A DNA stretch of 64,000 nt. Source: Larix kaempferi (Eukaryota > Streptophyta > Pinopsida > Pinales > Pinaceae). Position numbers and translations under genes: made by a program. Within the stretch, counting starts at the first letter, position 1, and each line of letters opens with the position of its first letter. The notes beneath the pieces are model-generated. The model ran no database searches. It was not told the origin of the DNA and saw only the letters and a program-made list of their open reading frames with translations. The stretch covers positions 22,526,501 through 22,590,500 of the forward strand of contig BSBM01000753.1 of the NCBI GenBank assembly GCA_027924585.1, given 5' to 3'. Positions 11,900 to 24,056 of this stretch are shown in pieces.

Positions 11900-14747
11900 T
11901 ATTATCGCTAATGTTGAACCTAGACTACTAGGGTCCAAGCTTAAGGAAATCTTAGGTAGTAGACATGAGATATCTACACAGTAATTCTAATAAAGTTCTG
12001 GTGACAAATGAATCTATGGTTCATGTTGGATATTCAAAATCAAATGACAGGGATAATATGAAGTTTCAATACTTTAAACAGAAACATAAAATGATTGTGA
12101 TAATAAATATACAAATGTAAGAGCTCAAGTTTCATTTCATAATAGGGGCATAGTTATATACTGGTCAAGAGAATCACAACATGAAATTGAGACCATGCAT
12201 AGATAGAATAATGATAGTATATACTTCATAAATTGAAATAAGACATGCTCAAAGATCATAATTTACTTCAAAAACAATCATTTATGCAAAAGATAAGATA
12301 AGAAACAACATACATGCCTATACATAGCTTTTAAAACCGAACTTCCATCATATTGTTCAAGTTCCAACCCTCTCTAATTCATTTCTATCTCATATATATA
12401 CAAAAAGTTGTTCAAAAGAAAAACAATTAATAGATCCTATTCTATTGGATCTAATCCCTTCAAAAATGGAACAGAGTTTTGAACTTAAGTCGCTTGAACC
12501 ATTAACATAAGTAAAGTTAAAAACAACAACTTGCCACCTATGAAACCCTATCACTTAATCATAACAAAATAAACTAGATGCTTCTAGATGACTCATCTAG
12601 AACAGCCAAATCATCTAGAACCTGTGATTTTCTTTGTAACCTCGTATATTCAACATCTGCATTGTGCTCTCGCCCTTGCACCTTGTCGAGCTGGGTCTTC
12701 ATTTGTCTCCACTCCTTGTGCATGGCTCTCTTCTTTTGCAATGTTTCTTTAGCTATGGCTACCAACTTCTGATAATCTGCATCCTTTTGCCCCAAGTCTT
12801 CTCGAAGCCTCTTATTTGTCAACATTAGGTTCTTGTTTATATTCTACAGGTACTCGCATTGTTCTTTGTAAGATTGCAGGGTTTTCTTCACCTGGTCCAA
12901 TTCAGGGACTATCTCCATCTCCTCTGCACCCATTGCAACATCCTCTTTCCGCATGCCCTTAGAGCTTGATTCTTGATTTCTAGCATGAACCTACTTATTT
13001 TCAAAAAAATACCTTGGGTATATGCCCTATATCTGCTTGCATATCTATAAAATCTTCATTTTCAGAAATGAAAACATCAATTTCTTGAGTATCCATCTCA
13101 TTATCAGAATCGTTGACTGGAACAATTTCATTTCCCTTCGTAGGCTCCTTCAGCAATCTAGTTTCTGTAGCCATCTTGGTTCTAGACCTTGTCCTCGGCC
13201 CTAAATCCACATTTTTTGTACTTATGGTTTTTATTGGCTCGTCTTCATCAGTAATTGGGGTTTTAATAATTAAACTCAACATATCAGGCTTTTGTATACT
13301 GGACTTGTCAGGGGTGGTCTTACCTTCAACAACATTCAATGTGGTTTTCCCTGCCTCGTCTTTTCCTTCAGGATCCTTAGCCTGTACCTATTTGTCTGGC
13401 AGCTTTATCTCGTTCCCTTTCTCCTTAGATGGCTTCTTCTTTTTCTTGAATTCATAACCCTGTTCAAGGAGGAAATGGTCCCAACGTTTCACAACTTGAT
13501 TCAAATGATGAAGGACTAAGAGTTTGATAAGCCCTTGATGAAAAATGGTGCGGTCTGTATGCTTCGGGTGACTTTGAACCCATAGGACCATTTTGTGCAA
13601 ACTTCTCCACAAATAATATGGCAAATTTAATTTCTTGCTCCTAGGCAAATGCATAACAGTTGAAAGTGGCATCTTAGAATCTTGTCAAAACGGCCATCAC
13701 AAGTAATGTAGTTTTGAATCATTTCAAGAGGGATTTTCCAAATAGGATTCATTTTCCTGACATGAACCCCATTTTTCCAATTTAAATCCTCAAACCTAGG
13801 CAGTAAAAACTCACTATAGTCTCCATCGAATTCTTTTTTCATAAACTAGCTCTCACCTTCAGCTGGGACACCGATGAGCTCTGATATGGACTATTCACTA
13901 ACCATTACTTTGAAACTTTTAAAATCAACAACCCCATCTTTGTAATTTTTTATAAAATCCTTAGTCACCTGGGGGTTGTAACCCTGTGGTTTTTGACAGT
14001 ATACCAGGCATCCTGTGTCTCTCATTAGTTTTGTTGATCATGGAAACTGCATAAGCCACTGGATATTATTTGGTTCGGCCCTACAAGGGAGGCCACCTTG
14101 TTTCCTCTTTTCCTGGACCTGCGAGGTTTCTTCCATATTTTACCCTATTCAAAACAAAATGTATCAATGTTGTGATAACCCTTCCCTGCAGAGTTCATTC
14201 CCGAAGTCACATTCCTCTTCCCATCAACTCTGCTAACTTTGATGTCTGAACGATTGTACTCATCGGTCATCACTGTGTACTTGTTCAATTGCCATGTGTC
14301 AAGTGAAATGGGATGCCACGCCTTACGGGGTACAAGATACATGCATATTGATAATTCATTTCGAATTATAATTACAAACTTAAAACCCCTGTTTAAATCA
14401 TAATTTCACATTTTTGCGAAACTGACAACATTTTTTACAGTACTCACAGCATTTTCATATTTAAAATTTTGGCAAATGCTCTTAGTTCAACATTTAAATC
14501 AGATTTGCTGAATTATAATTTTTCCAAACATTTGAAATATCTTTCGAACCAAGAAATTAAACCTTATTTTGAAAATAAATATGAACAAGAGCCTAATCCT
14601 ATTTAATTATGAAAATATAACAAAAAATAACTAGGGTAATATAAAACTTAAGAAAAATGAAAGGAATGCATGAACTAGACAAATGGAAAAATGAGTGAAA
14701 ATTGGGTAAGGGTTGTATAAGTCTAAGGAACAACCCTAGAGATAACA
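11900..14747 (-). repeat. 3' LTR of the Tat element (2848 bp)
   Basis: Matches 21069-24662 over its whole length except the 745-bp insertion in the latter. It begins (minus strand) TGTTATC and ends GATAATA; the CA end has decayed to TA. It contains a broken reading frame, listed separately, about 610 bp from the LTR start. Confidence 0.92.
12574..14136 (-). pseudogene. LTR-encoded reading frame, copy in the 3' LTR (~520 codons, broken)
   Basis: A minus-strand frame starts at ATG 14136-14134, runs through several in-frame stops and two single-base shifts (near 13655 and in an A-run near 13005), and ends at the stop at 12574. Three parts are visible. The N-terminal half is globular (KIPLEMIQNYITCDG, LYLWRSLQKMVLWVQSHPKH in the sister copy). 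A Lys-rich then acidic linker follows, containing RTRSRTK and DEDE. The C-terminal part is a strongly predicted coiled coil (KRLREDLGQKDADYQKLV). Stops differ between the two LTR copies: 13388 is a stop here and open there, and the codon near 22629 is the reverse. The ancestral frame was therefore probably open. I do not recognise the family. It is not gag or pol. Confidence 0.65.
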
Positions 14748-14896
14748 TCTGGCTCCGCCTGGGGATAAGGTCCTCCCTGTGAGACCTTAAAAACATTGTG
14801 ACCTGTGCCTTCTGAAATCTGTCTTATTGGGTTGGAGTCTACTAAAACCTGCTTGTAATGATATATACAATGAATATGTACAAGGCATCTGCCCTT
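14748..14896 (-). other. pol-to-LTR spacer with candidate polypurine tract
   Basis: The minus strand just before the 3' LTR reads CAGGCGGAGCCAGA, purine-rich but not a clean tract. This is the expected position of the plus-strand primer site of the Tat element. Confidence 0.4.
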
Positions 14897-16232
14897 TTAA
14901 TATGTATGAAACAATTTTAAGAATTGTCCATTGACTGGACCTTGAATCTCATTACCAGTCAGGGTCTGCAGAACAAAAGTGTTGTTTCCCAAGATTTTCC
15001 TCACCATGAATGGTCCCAACCACAGAGAATCAAACTTACCATGCTTTCCTTTATCCTCATTTCTGGCATCCCATCTTAACACTTTATCACCTACTGAAAA
15101 CACATTCTTTTTTACTTTTTTATCAAAGCTTTCTTTCATCCTATTTCTATGTATTTCAGCTTTTTTCATGAGAGCTTCCCTTTTTTGTTGTAGTTGAATT
15201 GTCTGAAATGTCATTCTTTTCTTCTCTTTGTTTTCCCTCAAATTCCTGCACAAATTTAATCACTGGAGAAATCAACTGAAAAGGGAATACTGCTTCAGTT
15301 CCATATACTATTTGAAATGGGGTAGTTCCAATTGACTTCTTTATGGTAACTCTATTTTCCCACAAAGCAAATCTTAACTTAGTATCCCAATTCTTCTTAT
15401 TTTCTAATAACATTTTCTTGCTGCTAGTCACAATGCTTTTATTGTTGGATTCTGCTAATCCGTTGTTTTGGGGGTAATATGGTGTAGACTGTCTCAAGGA
15501 AATATTATTTTCTTCAGCAAATTTAATCATTTTTTTGGATTTAAATGCAGGAGCATTATTAGTAATTAGTTTTCTAGGGCATCCAAATCGACTAAGAATA
15601 TTTTCTTGCAGGAAATTAATGATAACCTGATCTGTTGCTTTTCTAGTTGGGATTGCTTCTACCCATTTGGTGAAAAAATCTGTTGCAGTTAAAATCCACT
15701 TGTGTTGGCCACTTGATGCAGGATGAATTTCACCGATAAAATCTAAACCCCACTATTGAAATGGAGCATCTACTGATATAGGTTTTAGGGGTAAATATTG
15801 TAGCTGATGTTTGCCTGCAAATTTTTGACATTTTTCACAAGCCCTAATCTGTTGATACACATCTGTGAAAAGAGTGGGCCAATAATACCCAGCTCTTAGG
15901 ATTTTGAAGGTTGTTTCCTTCCAATACTTATGTCCACCACATATACCAAGATGTAATTCCTCAGTGACAACATTTGCTTCTACTCTATCCAAACACTTCA
16001 GAAGTATTCCTCCAGGGTCCTTCCAGTACAAAACTTGATCCATTAAAACATACTTGAGAGCTTTCAACTTTACAGATCTGCATTCATTTTTACTCAACTC
16101 TGGGGAACAATGCAGATTTAATAAGTAATATACAATTTCAGCATACCAAGGACAGTCATAATACCTATTGTGAACTTGTTCTTCACCCTGTTCTGAATTT
16201 CTTCCATCATATGCAGATCCAATAACTGACAA
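14897..16232 (-). pseudogene. Tat element integrase (broken)
   Basis: The order matches retroviral-type integrase: an H2C2 zinc-binding region (CEKCQKF near 15830), the catalytic core, and a C-terminal GPY/F-like module (LGPFMVRKI) without a chromodomain. A stop at about 15753 replaces a residue just before the first catalytic Asp (GLDFIG), and there is a frameshift near 15250. The second catalytic Asp, normally in a TDN-type motif, reads TNNAPAF, so D is changed to N. The Glu in NNGLAESNN is kept. Integrase activity is therefore not expected. Confidence 0.88.
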
Positions 16233-17500
16233 TTTGACTTAGAGAGAAGCTTAGCTAAGACCTGCCCTTTTACCAATTTAGTGGGCTTAATTTCCACATC
16301 ATACTCCATTACTTTTGCAATCCATCTGCCCCTTTTTCCTTCACTGTCAGGCGTTACTAAAATGTCTTTAACAATTGAATTAGGCACATAAGCTAAAACT
16401 TTAGAATGGAGTACATATATTCTGAAAAATTTAAGTTCCTTTACCAAGGCATAGGCCTGTTTCTCCATACTAGTGTATTTCAACTCTGAAACCCTTAATG
16501 TTTTACTAAAGAATGAGATGGGCTGCTCTAATCCATCAGAGTTTTTCTGCAACAACACAGCAGCAATTGTTTCTTCTGATGCAAATGAAAAGATTGCAAA
16601 ATCTTTAGTGTAATCCGGGGCTGTCAACACAAGAGCTTCTACAAGTGCCTGCTTAATTTTTTCAAATGATTATTTAGCTTGCTAAGACCATATTACCTCC
16701 CTGTCCTTCTTGAGCATATCAGTGATATACTTAATAGTTTCTGCGAAGTTAGGGATAAACCATCTCAAAAAGTTGATTTTTCCTATGAAAGTCTGAATTT
16801 CTTTTTTATTTCTAGGAATAGCAATCTTTAAAATAGCTTTCACTCTCTCTGGGTCTATTTTAATCCCATCTGCAGAAACTATGTGACCCAATAGCTTACC
16901 TTTTGTCATAGCAAAGTGAGAGTTCTTTGGTTTCAGTGACAACCCAAAATTTCTGCATTTCAGGAAGGTTTGTTTCAGATGTTTTAAATGTTCTTCATCG
17001 GATTTGGAAAAAACAATGATATCTTCTTGATCAATGACCACAAATTTTTCATTCTCACCTACAAAGGCTATGTCCATTTCCCTCTGAAACGTGGCACTTG
17101 CATTCATCATCCCAAAAGGCATTTTGTCATACATGAATGTACCCCAAGGGGTAGTAAAAGTTGTCTTCTCTCTATCCTCCGGCTGAACTGCAATCTGGAT
17201 ATAACCAGAAAAAACCATCAATCATTGAAATTCTTTCTACACCTACCACTCTCTGCAAGATCTGATCTATGTTTGGCAATGAATAATTATCTTTAAGGCA
17301 TGATTTGTTTAAATTACTAAAATCCACACACAACCTTATTTCTCCATTTTTCTTGCATACTGGCACAAGATTGGCTACCTAAGATGAATACCTGAGGGGA
17401 ACTATGATTTTGGCATCCAATAATTTTTTTACTTCTTTCTCAATGATTGGTAAACGTGTTGGATTAAGCCTTCTAAGTTTTTGTTTAAAAGGCTTAGTAT
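16118..17500 (-). pseudogene. Tat element reverse transcriptase and RNase H (broken)
   Basis: RT runs from about 17500 (LLDAKIIVPL, NGEIRLCVDFSNLNKSC, DNYSLPNIDQIL) through TPWGTFMYDKMPFGMMNASA to the thumb. RNase H follows at 16630-16118 (FSFASEETIAAVLLQ, SFFSKTL, YTSMEKQAYALVKELKFFR). The RT catalytic box, normally YxDD, reads DQED within VIDQEDIIVFSK, so both the Tyr and the first Asp are lost. A frameshift near 17200 separates palm segments. The sequence class is Tat-like gypsy by its motifs. Confidence 0.9.
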
Positions 17501-18034
17501 TTGGCTTTAAGGGGATCTTATGCTGGATAACATTAGTGTCATAGGTTTTAAGATCCTCATATGACCATGCAAAAATATCTATGAATATCTTCAGCAAACG
17601 GATATATTTATTCCTCTCCTTTTCTGACAGTTTCTTAGATATTTTGACCAATTTAGGTTCTGCTTCAGATCCAATATTACAGCTTATGACATTTTCTTCA
17701 ATGGTCTGCAAATTATTTTTTAACAATGTGTCATTCTTAGAGAACAACCTCTCCAGTGGAACAAGTCCCTTAGGGATGAAATTGCTTTTTAAATCAAGAA
17801 TTTTTTGATCATCAATTGAATGTTTTGCATGGGTAGAAAATTTAGCCAGATCTACATCTTCATCTAAATCAACCTGGTCATCACCAAATTCCTCTGTTAA
17901 CTCTAAAAATTCTTTTATTTCCTGCTCATCCTGGAAGACCCTCCAATGTTTAATATCATCTAGGACTGCTGGTCTATACCTCACATCAATGGGATACTTC
18001 AGGTGTGTCAATTTTGGAATTCTGAAATAAGCTA

Positions 18035-18401
18035 TTGCTAATGCTAATGAATCTGCAGTCTTATTACAATCTCTTGGAATATATGTTATGTTGAAAGCAC
18101 ATAAAAAAATATCCATCATATCTCATACTTCATTTCTGTAAACTTTCAATAATGACTGCTTTACCTGATAAATATTCTTCACTTGCTGAATTACCAATTC
18201 GGAGTCGCCAAACACTGCAAGACTTTGAATATTCATGTTTTTTGCAGTTCTCAATCCAAGGATTAGTGCCTCATACTCAGTAGTACTATTTGTGGTTTGG
18301 AATTCCAATTTATACATTAATGAAATCATCTCACTCCCAAGAGAAATTAGCAACACACCAACCCTTGCTCCATCCTTATTTGATGACCCATCAAAATACA
18401 T
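18035..18401 (-). pseudogene. archaeal-type RNase H domain upstream of RT
   Basis: Reads YFDGSSNKDGARVGVLL, TTEYEALILGL, FGDSELVIQQVK and YIPRDCNKTADSLA. The four carboxylates expected of an RNase H active site (D, E, D, D) are therefore all present. One in-frame TGA at about 18120 interrupts it. It lies between protease and RT in the same frame as both. In Tat/Ogre elements an extra RNase H of this type is known, but I recall its usual place as after the RT-RNase H and before integrase. A linker (about 18034-17500) joins it to RT. Confidence 0.82.
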
Positions 18402-18416
18402 CTTCCAAATACCCTC

Positions 18417-19380
18417 CTATTCTTCTTTGTCACACTGAACTGAAATATCTTTCTTAAATTGCAAAACCCCTGCAGCATGATCATTAACTTGTAACATGCA
18501 AGAACCCATATCCTCTTGCACTGTATAAATAGGATGATTGGTAGGATTTCTATCATCACTTACCAAAAATGCCAATTGTACCTCTCTGTACAGCCTTCTA
18601 TATTCACCTCCAAATATAGGAATTGAAGCATAAGATAGATCCATTTGTAGAGTGCCACCTATCTTTTTAGCCCATGATCTTGAAAAAAGCATGCCAAACT
18701 TGGGAGAGACATTAGCTACCACTACATCCATGAGAATACTTTTCATAGGCAGCTAAGCAAGGTTAACTACAAGGTCTTTTATGACTCCTAAACATTTGAC
18801 AGCTCGAGAATCAAAAGCATATAGGTCATGATAGGGTTTTGTAACAGATAATCCTAGGGCTTCCATAACCTCCTTTGGCATAAGATTGTGTGAAGCACCT
18901 GAGTCTAGGAGACAATTATGCAACATCTGGTCATGTATGGTAAGTGTAATATAGAATGGTGGGGGATAACAGGATTTCATGTCTAGATGGTCAGAAGCTT
19001 TTGAACTAGTGATAATGGTGGGATCTTTCTCTTGCAAGTTTATCACATCTGCTAAGGCATGAACAGGTGATGAGTTCAATATTTTCATGGCAAGTTCTCT
19101 ATAAGATCTGCTCCTTATCAATTTAGTTAAAGGGATAGGGACCTTGAGTTTATTTATTTCATGCTCCAAATCAAAACCAGGAATATTGCCTACTTCTGTT
19201 GATTTAACAGGGCTGTTTTTATCTTTTTGTGGTTCTTGTTGTTCTCTAGAAGGCAATGTTTCCTTGGTACACACAAATTTCACCTTCTTTTTGAATGGTA
19301 CAATTTGTTTTATTCCTGACCTGAGTCCATATGATTTCTGCTGCTCCTGCTAACAAATTTCAGATTGTTGTTCATTGAAA
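18417..19380 (-). pseudogene. Tat element aspartic protease region (broken)
   Basis: The retropepsin motif CLLDSGASHNLMPKEVMEALGL is present with its catalytic Asp, followed by the flap and C-terminal half (FGMLFSRSWAKKIGGTLQMDLSYA). A stop near 18750 splits it. It is in frame with the downstream RNase H-like domain. Protease would cut the gag-pol product inside virus-like particles. Confidence 0.85.
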
Positions 19381-19571
19381 TTTACTTCCTTACAACCCAA
19401 CTCTACTGAACCATAATAATCATCCCTAGTTATAAAATTAGAAGCATACACATCATCCAATTGACTAATATCATGCTCTGACTCTTCAATCTCTTCGAAT
19501 GTTGTTTCATAAGGATCATCATCTCTCATTAAATTATCCTGAAAAGGTGGTTGTATCTTTTGATCCTCATT

Positions 19572-20926
19572 TTATCTCCTCTCCCTTTGAATGTCATTGT
19601 TCCTTCTTTCTATAGGAATGAATCTAGGAGGATAAGGGCACCTAAATTGATTTTGGTTTCTATTGTCATTATCCTGAGCAGCCCTATTTTGGTTTTTCTT
19701 TTCTATTTCCAATCTCTCAATCTTTGCAGACAAATATTTTATGGTTTTATGCATTTCATCATATTTTCTATCTGAAACCTTTGTAAAAGAAGAAGAAGGC
19801 ATCATATCCTTTTTACCCTTTCGATCCATCTTTTGACCTTCATCTTCATCCTTCAGTTTATTTGATGCCAAAATGTTGGATTCAACCTCTAGGGCTGCAT
19901 CTGCATATTCATCAGGGAAACTTCTTTTCTCTCCCTCAACCATAAGGAAAATTGATAATCAAAAGCATTGGAATAAGTCAACTTTGTTGCAGGTTCAATA
20001 GGTTTAATCTCTAGGGGAATCTTGTTATACATTTTATTAAACCTTTCGGAAAAATCTGCAACTGCTTCATCAGGCTTTCTTTTCAATGTTGTGAATTATG
20101 TATAATAGTAGAGATAATCTTTTGTATCTCCCCATTGTCTGATAAAAACATGGTGTAATTCATCCACGCCATCTATAGAATTCTCTGGTAACTCCCTGAA
20201 CCATTTTCTAACTTCTCCATCTAGACTCTGAACAAACATTCTCATCCAAATATCTCTAGCTTCGATGTTGTAATTATCAGCATAACTACAAAACTTATCT
20301 CAATGTTCTTCAACAGTTCTTCCACCCTTGCCATCAAACCTAGGAAAGTATTTATGGTAGTCACCATCAGGCAAATGATTTAAGGGTCGAGGCATAACCA
20401 ATGGAGCATATCTAGCTGCTACCATACGGTCCATCATATTAGGGAGTTGACCAGCCATATTTAATGAATGAGATATCTGTGAAACAAATGGCTGATTCTG
20501 TGGAGATGGTGGTTTGGTATGTGGAGGGGAAGGTACTTCAATTTTCAATTGACCAATGAAAATCCTACTTATAAGGGGTATCTTAGGTGCTGTCAAAGAC
20601 TTCAAGGTAAAAAATTCTTCAGGAATATGTTTATGTTCTACAGATAGAGGATTTGAATATACTTCAAAATCACCAACCTGTGTTGGATTTAAATCATCAC
20701 TTTCAGGAATGCACACAGATAAATCCAATTTTTTTTCTTCTTGGCTATTCACAAAATATGAAGAGGAAGATCCTATATCTGTATCAATAGTGGAAAGCTG
20801 AGGGTTACTGGATGATGGATTATTCAACTTTCTTCTAGCCTCCCTTATAATCTTTTCTGGATCAAAAACTCTTGTATGTAGAGGAGATGAAGGATTTCCT
20901 CTTGTACCAATCGGCTTTGAAGCCAC
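19572..20926 (-). pseudogene. Tat element gag (broken)
   Basis: The ATG at 20926, about 120 bp after the primer site, is the likely start. The N-terminal 200 residues are low-complexity and Pro/Ser-rich. Next comes a retrotransposon gag-like helical region near 20300-19900 (AVADFSERFNKMYNKIP) and a charged C-terminal segment (about 19940-19570). No intact CCHC knuckle was found. There is a frameshift near 19950 and several stops. Gag would form the particle shell. Confidence 0.82.
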
Positions 20927-21045
20927 TGTAACTTTCTAACTGTCAGGCGAATGTAGTCTATAAAAAAATGTACTGATCTTGTCACCTCTCAAAACCAACT
21001 ATAAAGATATCAAACACCCAGGGAAGATATACTTTCGTTTCTCCG

Positions 21046-21063
21046 TCCCTGGAAACGACGCCA
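21046..21063 (-). other. tRNA-Asp primer-binding site of the Tat element
   Basis: The minus strand reads TGGCGTCGTTTCCAGGGA, 5 bases inside the 5' LTR. It matches 15 of 18 bases of the complement of the plant tRNA-Asp 3' end, as expected for Tat-group elements. Confidence 0.85.
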
Positions 21064-21745
21064 AAAGATGTTATCCCTAAAGTTCAACCTAGACTATTGG
21101 GGTTCAAGCTTAAGGAAATCTTAGGTAGTAGACATGAGATATCTACACAGTAATTCTAATAAATTTCTGGTGGCAAATAAATCTATGGTTCAGGTTGGAT
21201 ATTCAAAATCAGATGACAGGGATAATATGAAGTTTCAATACTTTAAACAGAAACAAAAAATGACTGTGATAATAAATATACAAATGTAAGAGCTCAAGTT
21301 TCATTTCATAATAGGGACATAGTTATATATTGGTCAAGAGAATCACAACATGAAATTGAGACGATGCATAGACAGAATAATTATAGTATATACTTCATAA
21401 ATTGAAATAAGACAGGCTCAAAGATCATAATTTACTTCAAAAACAATCATTTCTGCAAAAGATAACATAAGAAACAACATACATCCCTGTACATAGCTTT
21501 TAAAACCGAACTTCCATCATATTGTTCAAGTTCCAACCCTCTCTAATTCATTTCTATCTCATATATATACAAAAATTTGTTCAAAATAAAACAGTTAACA
21601 GATCCTATTCTATTGGATCTAATCCCTTCAAAAATGGAACAGAGTTTTGAACTTAAGTCGCTCAAACCATTAACATAAGTAAAGTTAAAAACAACAACTT
21701 GCCACCTATGAAACCCTATCACTTAATCATAACAAAATAAACTAG

Positions 21746-24056
21746 ATGCTTCTAGATGACTCAGCTAGAACAACCAAATCATCTAGAACCTGTGATCTTC
21801 TTTGTAACCTGGTATATTCAGCATCTGCATTGTGCTCTCACCCTTGCACCTTGTCCAACTGGGTCTTCATTTGTCTCCACTCCTTGTGCATGGCTCTCTT
21901 CTTTTGCAATGTTTCTTTAGCTATGGATACCAACTTCTGATAATCTGCATCCTTTTGCCCCAAGTCTTCTCGAAGCCTCTTATTTGCCAACATTAGGTTC
22001 TTGTTTATATTCTACAGGTACTGGCATTGTTCTTTGTAAGATTGCAGGGTTTTCTTCACCTGGTCCAATTCAGGGACTATCTCCATCTCCTCTACACCCA
22101 TTGCAACATCCTCTTTCTACACGCCCTTAGAGCTTGATGCCTGATTTCTAGCATGAACTTGCTTATTTTAAAAAAAAATACCTTGGGTATATGCCCTATA
22201 TTTGCCTGCATATCTATAAAATCTTCATTTTCAGAAATGAAAACATCAATTTCTTGAGTATCCATCTCATTATCAAAATCTTTGACTAGAACAATTTCAT
22301 TTCCCTTCATAGGATCCTTTAGCAATCTAGTTTCTACAACCATCTTGGTTCTAGACCTTGTCCTCAGCCCTAAATCCACGTTTTCTGTACTTATGGTTTT
22401 TATTGGCTCGTCTTCATCAGCAATTGGGTTTTTAATAATTAAACTCAACATATCAGGCTTTTGTATACTAGACTGGTCAGCGGTGATCTTACCTTCAACA
22501 ACATTCAATGTGGTTTGCCCTGCCTCATCTTTTCCTTCAGGATCGTCAGCCTGTACTTGTTTGTCTGACAGCTTTATCTCGTTCCCTTTCTCCTTAGATG
22601 GCTTCTTCTTTTTCTTGACTTCATAACCCTATTCGAGGAGGAAATGGTCCCAACGTTGCCCAACTTGATTCAAATGATGAAGGACTAAGAGTTTGATAAG
22701 CCCTTGATGAAAAATGGAGCGGTTTGTATGCTTCGGGTGACTTTGAACCCATAGGACCATTTTCTGCAAACTTCTCCACAAATATAATGGCAAATTTAAT
22801 TTCTTGCTCCCATGCAAATGCATCAACAGTTGAATGTGGCATCTTAGAATTTTGTCAAAACTGCCATCACAAGTAATGTAGTTTTGAATCATTTCAAGAG
22901 GGATTTTCCAAGTGGGCTTCACTTTGCTGATATGAACCCCATTCTGCCAATTTAAATCCTCAAACCCAGACAGTAAAAACTCACTATAGTCTCCCTCGAA
23001 TTCTTTTTGCTTAAACTAGCTCTCACCTTCAACTGGGACGCCGATGACCTCTGATATGAATTGTTCACTAACCATTACTTTGAAAATTTTAAAATCAACA
23101 ACCCCATTGTAGCTAGGGTTTTACCCTTAGCTTGTGCAAATGAGCACCTACTAAGGAGAATGGACTCCTTAGTAGCAGTTCAGTAAATGTAAATAATTAA
23201 GCTAAACAGAAATGAAAACTAATTTAAAACACATACATGAAAAATAAACAACAAATTTAAATAATGGTTTTGTATTGATATTACCTTCAATGTGAAGGTT
23301 GATGAAGCTCCTTGCAATGTCCAAGAGGGTTGCTCCAAGCTCCAATGTGCTCCTTCTCTTTCTCCAATGGTGGAAATGGGCCAAAGGTGGCTCTCAAGAT
23401 GAAAGTAGTTCAATGGTGAACTAGGGTTTCGAGAGAGATTTTGGCAGAGTAAGGGTATGTTTGATTGTGGATATGGAATAAGGGATCTCCATCACCTATT
23501 TATAGTTTTTTGGTGGTGGAGTGCTGACCCATGGTTTTGGGAAACACATGGTTTTGGGCAGCTGTATAGGGTTTTTTCCTCCTTTTCCTCATTATTTTAT
23601 ATTTTATATTCTCTTTTTAGGGGATTTTTGCTATTTTTGGAGGAAAAAGGGGTTTTTTTTAGCCTTTTTAAGGCTATTTTGAGGGTTTTGTGGCCTTTTG
23701 GAGGCATTTTAGGCCTTTTGGAGGCATTTTAGGCCTTTTGGAGGCTTTTTAATGGGATTTTTTGAGATTTTAAGGAAAATATGGTAGGAAAATAGACAAA
23801 TGAGCCATATAATGTGGTAGATGAGGTAGTGAACACTTTTTGGGTGTTAACACCCATATTTGTAATTTTTTATTAAAGCCTTAGTCACCTGGGCGTTGTA
23901 ACCCTGTAGTTTTTCACAATATACCAAACATCCTGCGTCTCTCATCAGTTTTGTTGATCTTGGAAACTGCATAAGGCACTGGATATTATTTGGTTCAGCC
24001 TTGCAAGGGGGGTCACCTGTTTTCCTCTTTTCCTGGACCTACGAGGTTTCTTCCAT
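21746..24056 (-). pseudogene. LTR-encoded reading frame, copy in the 5' LTR (interrupted)
   Basis: Sister of the frame at 12574-14136. It starts at the equivalent ATG (24056-24054), is split by the LTR-like insertion, and continues from about 23100 to 21746. The longest open parts are 22922-22629 and 22508-22092, in one frame and separated by one stop that is a sense codon in the other copy. A CGA-to-TGA change breaks the coiled-coil part. In the element's own orientation the frame begins about 606 bp into the 5' LTR, so it would need a U3 promoter upstream of it. Confidence 0.62.
23108..23852 (-). mobile_element. 745-bp LTR-like insertion (probable solo LTR) inside the Tat 5' LTR
   Basis: Begins TGTAGCTAGGG, ends GTGTTAACA, and is flanked by CCCAT at 23103-23107 and 23853-23857. 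The sister LTR gives the empty site. CTATAAATAG on the minus strand near 23500 is a good TATA box, so orientation is probably minus. A 20-bp unit is repeated three times at 23692-23751. No coding region or second LTR is present. Confidence 0.82.
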
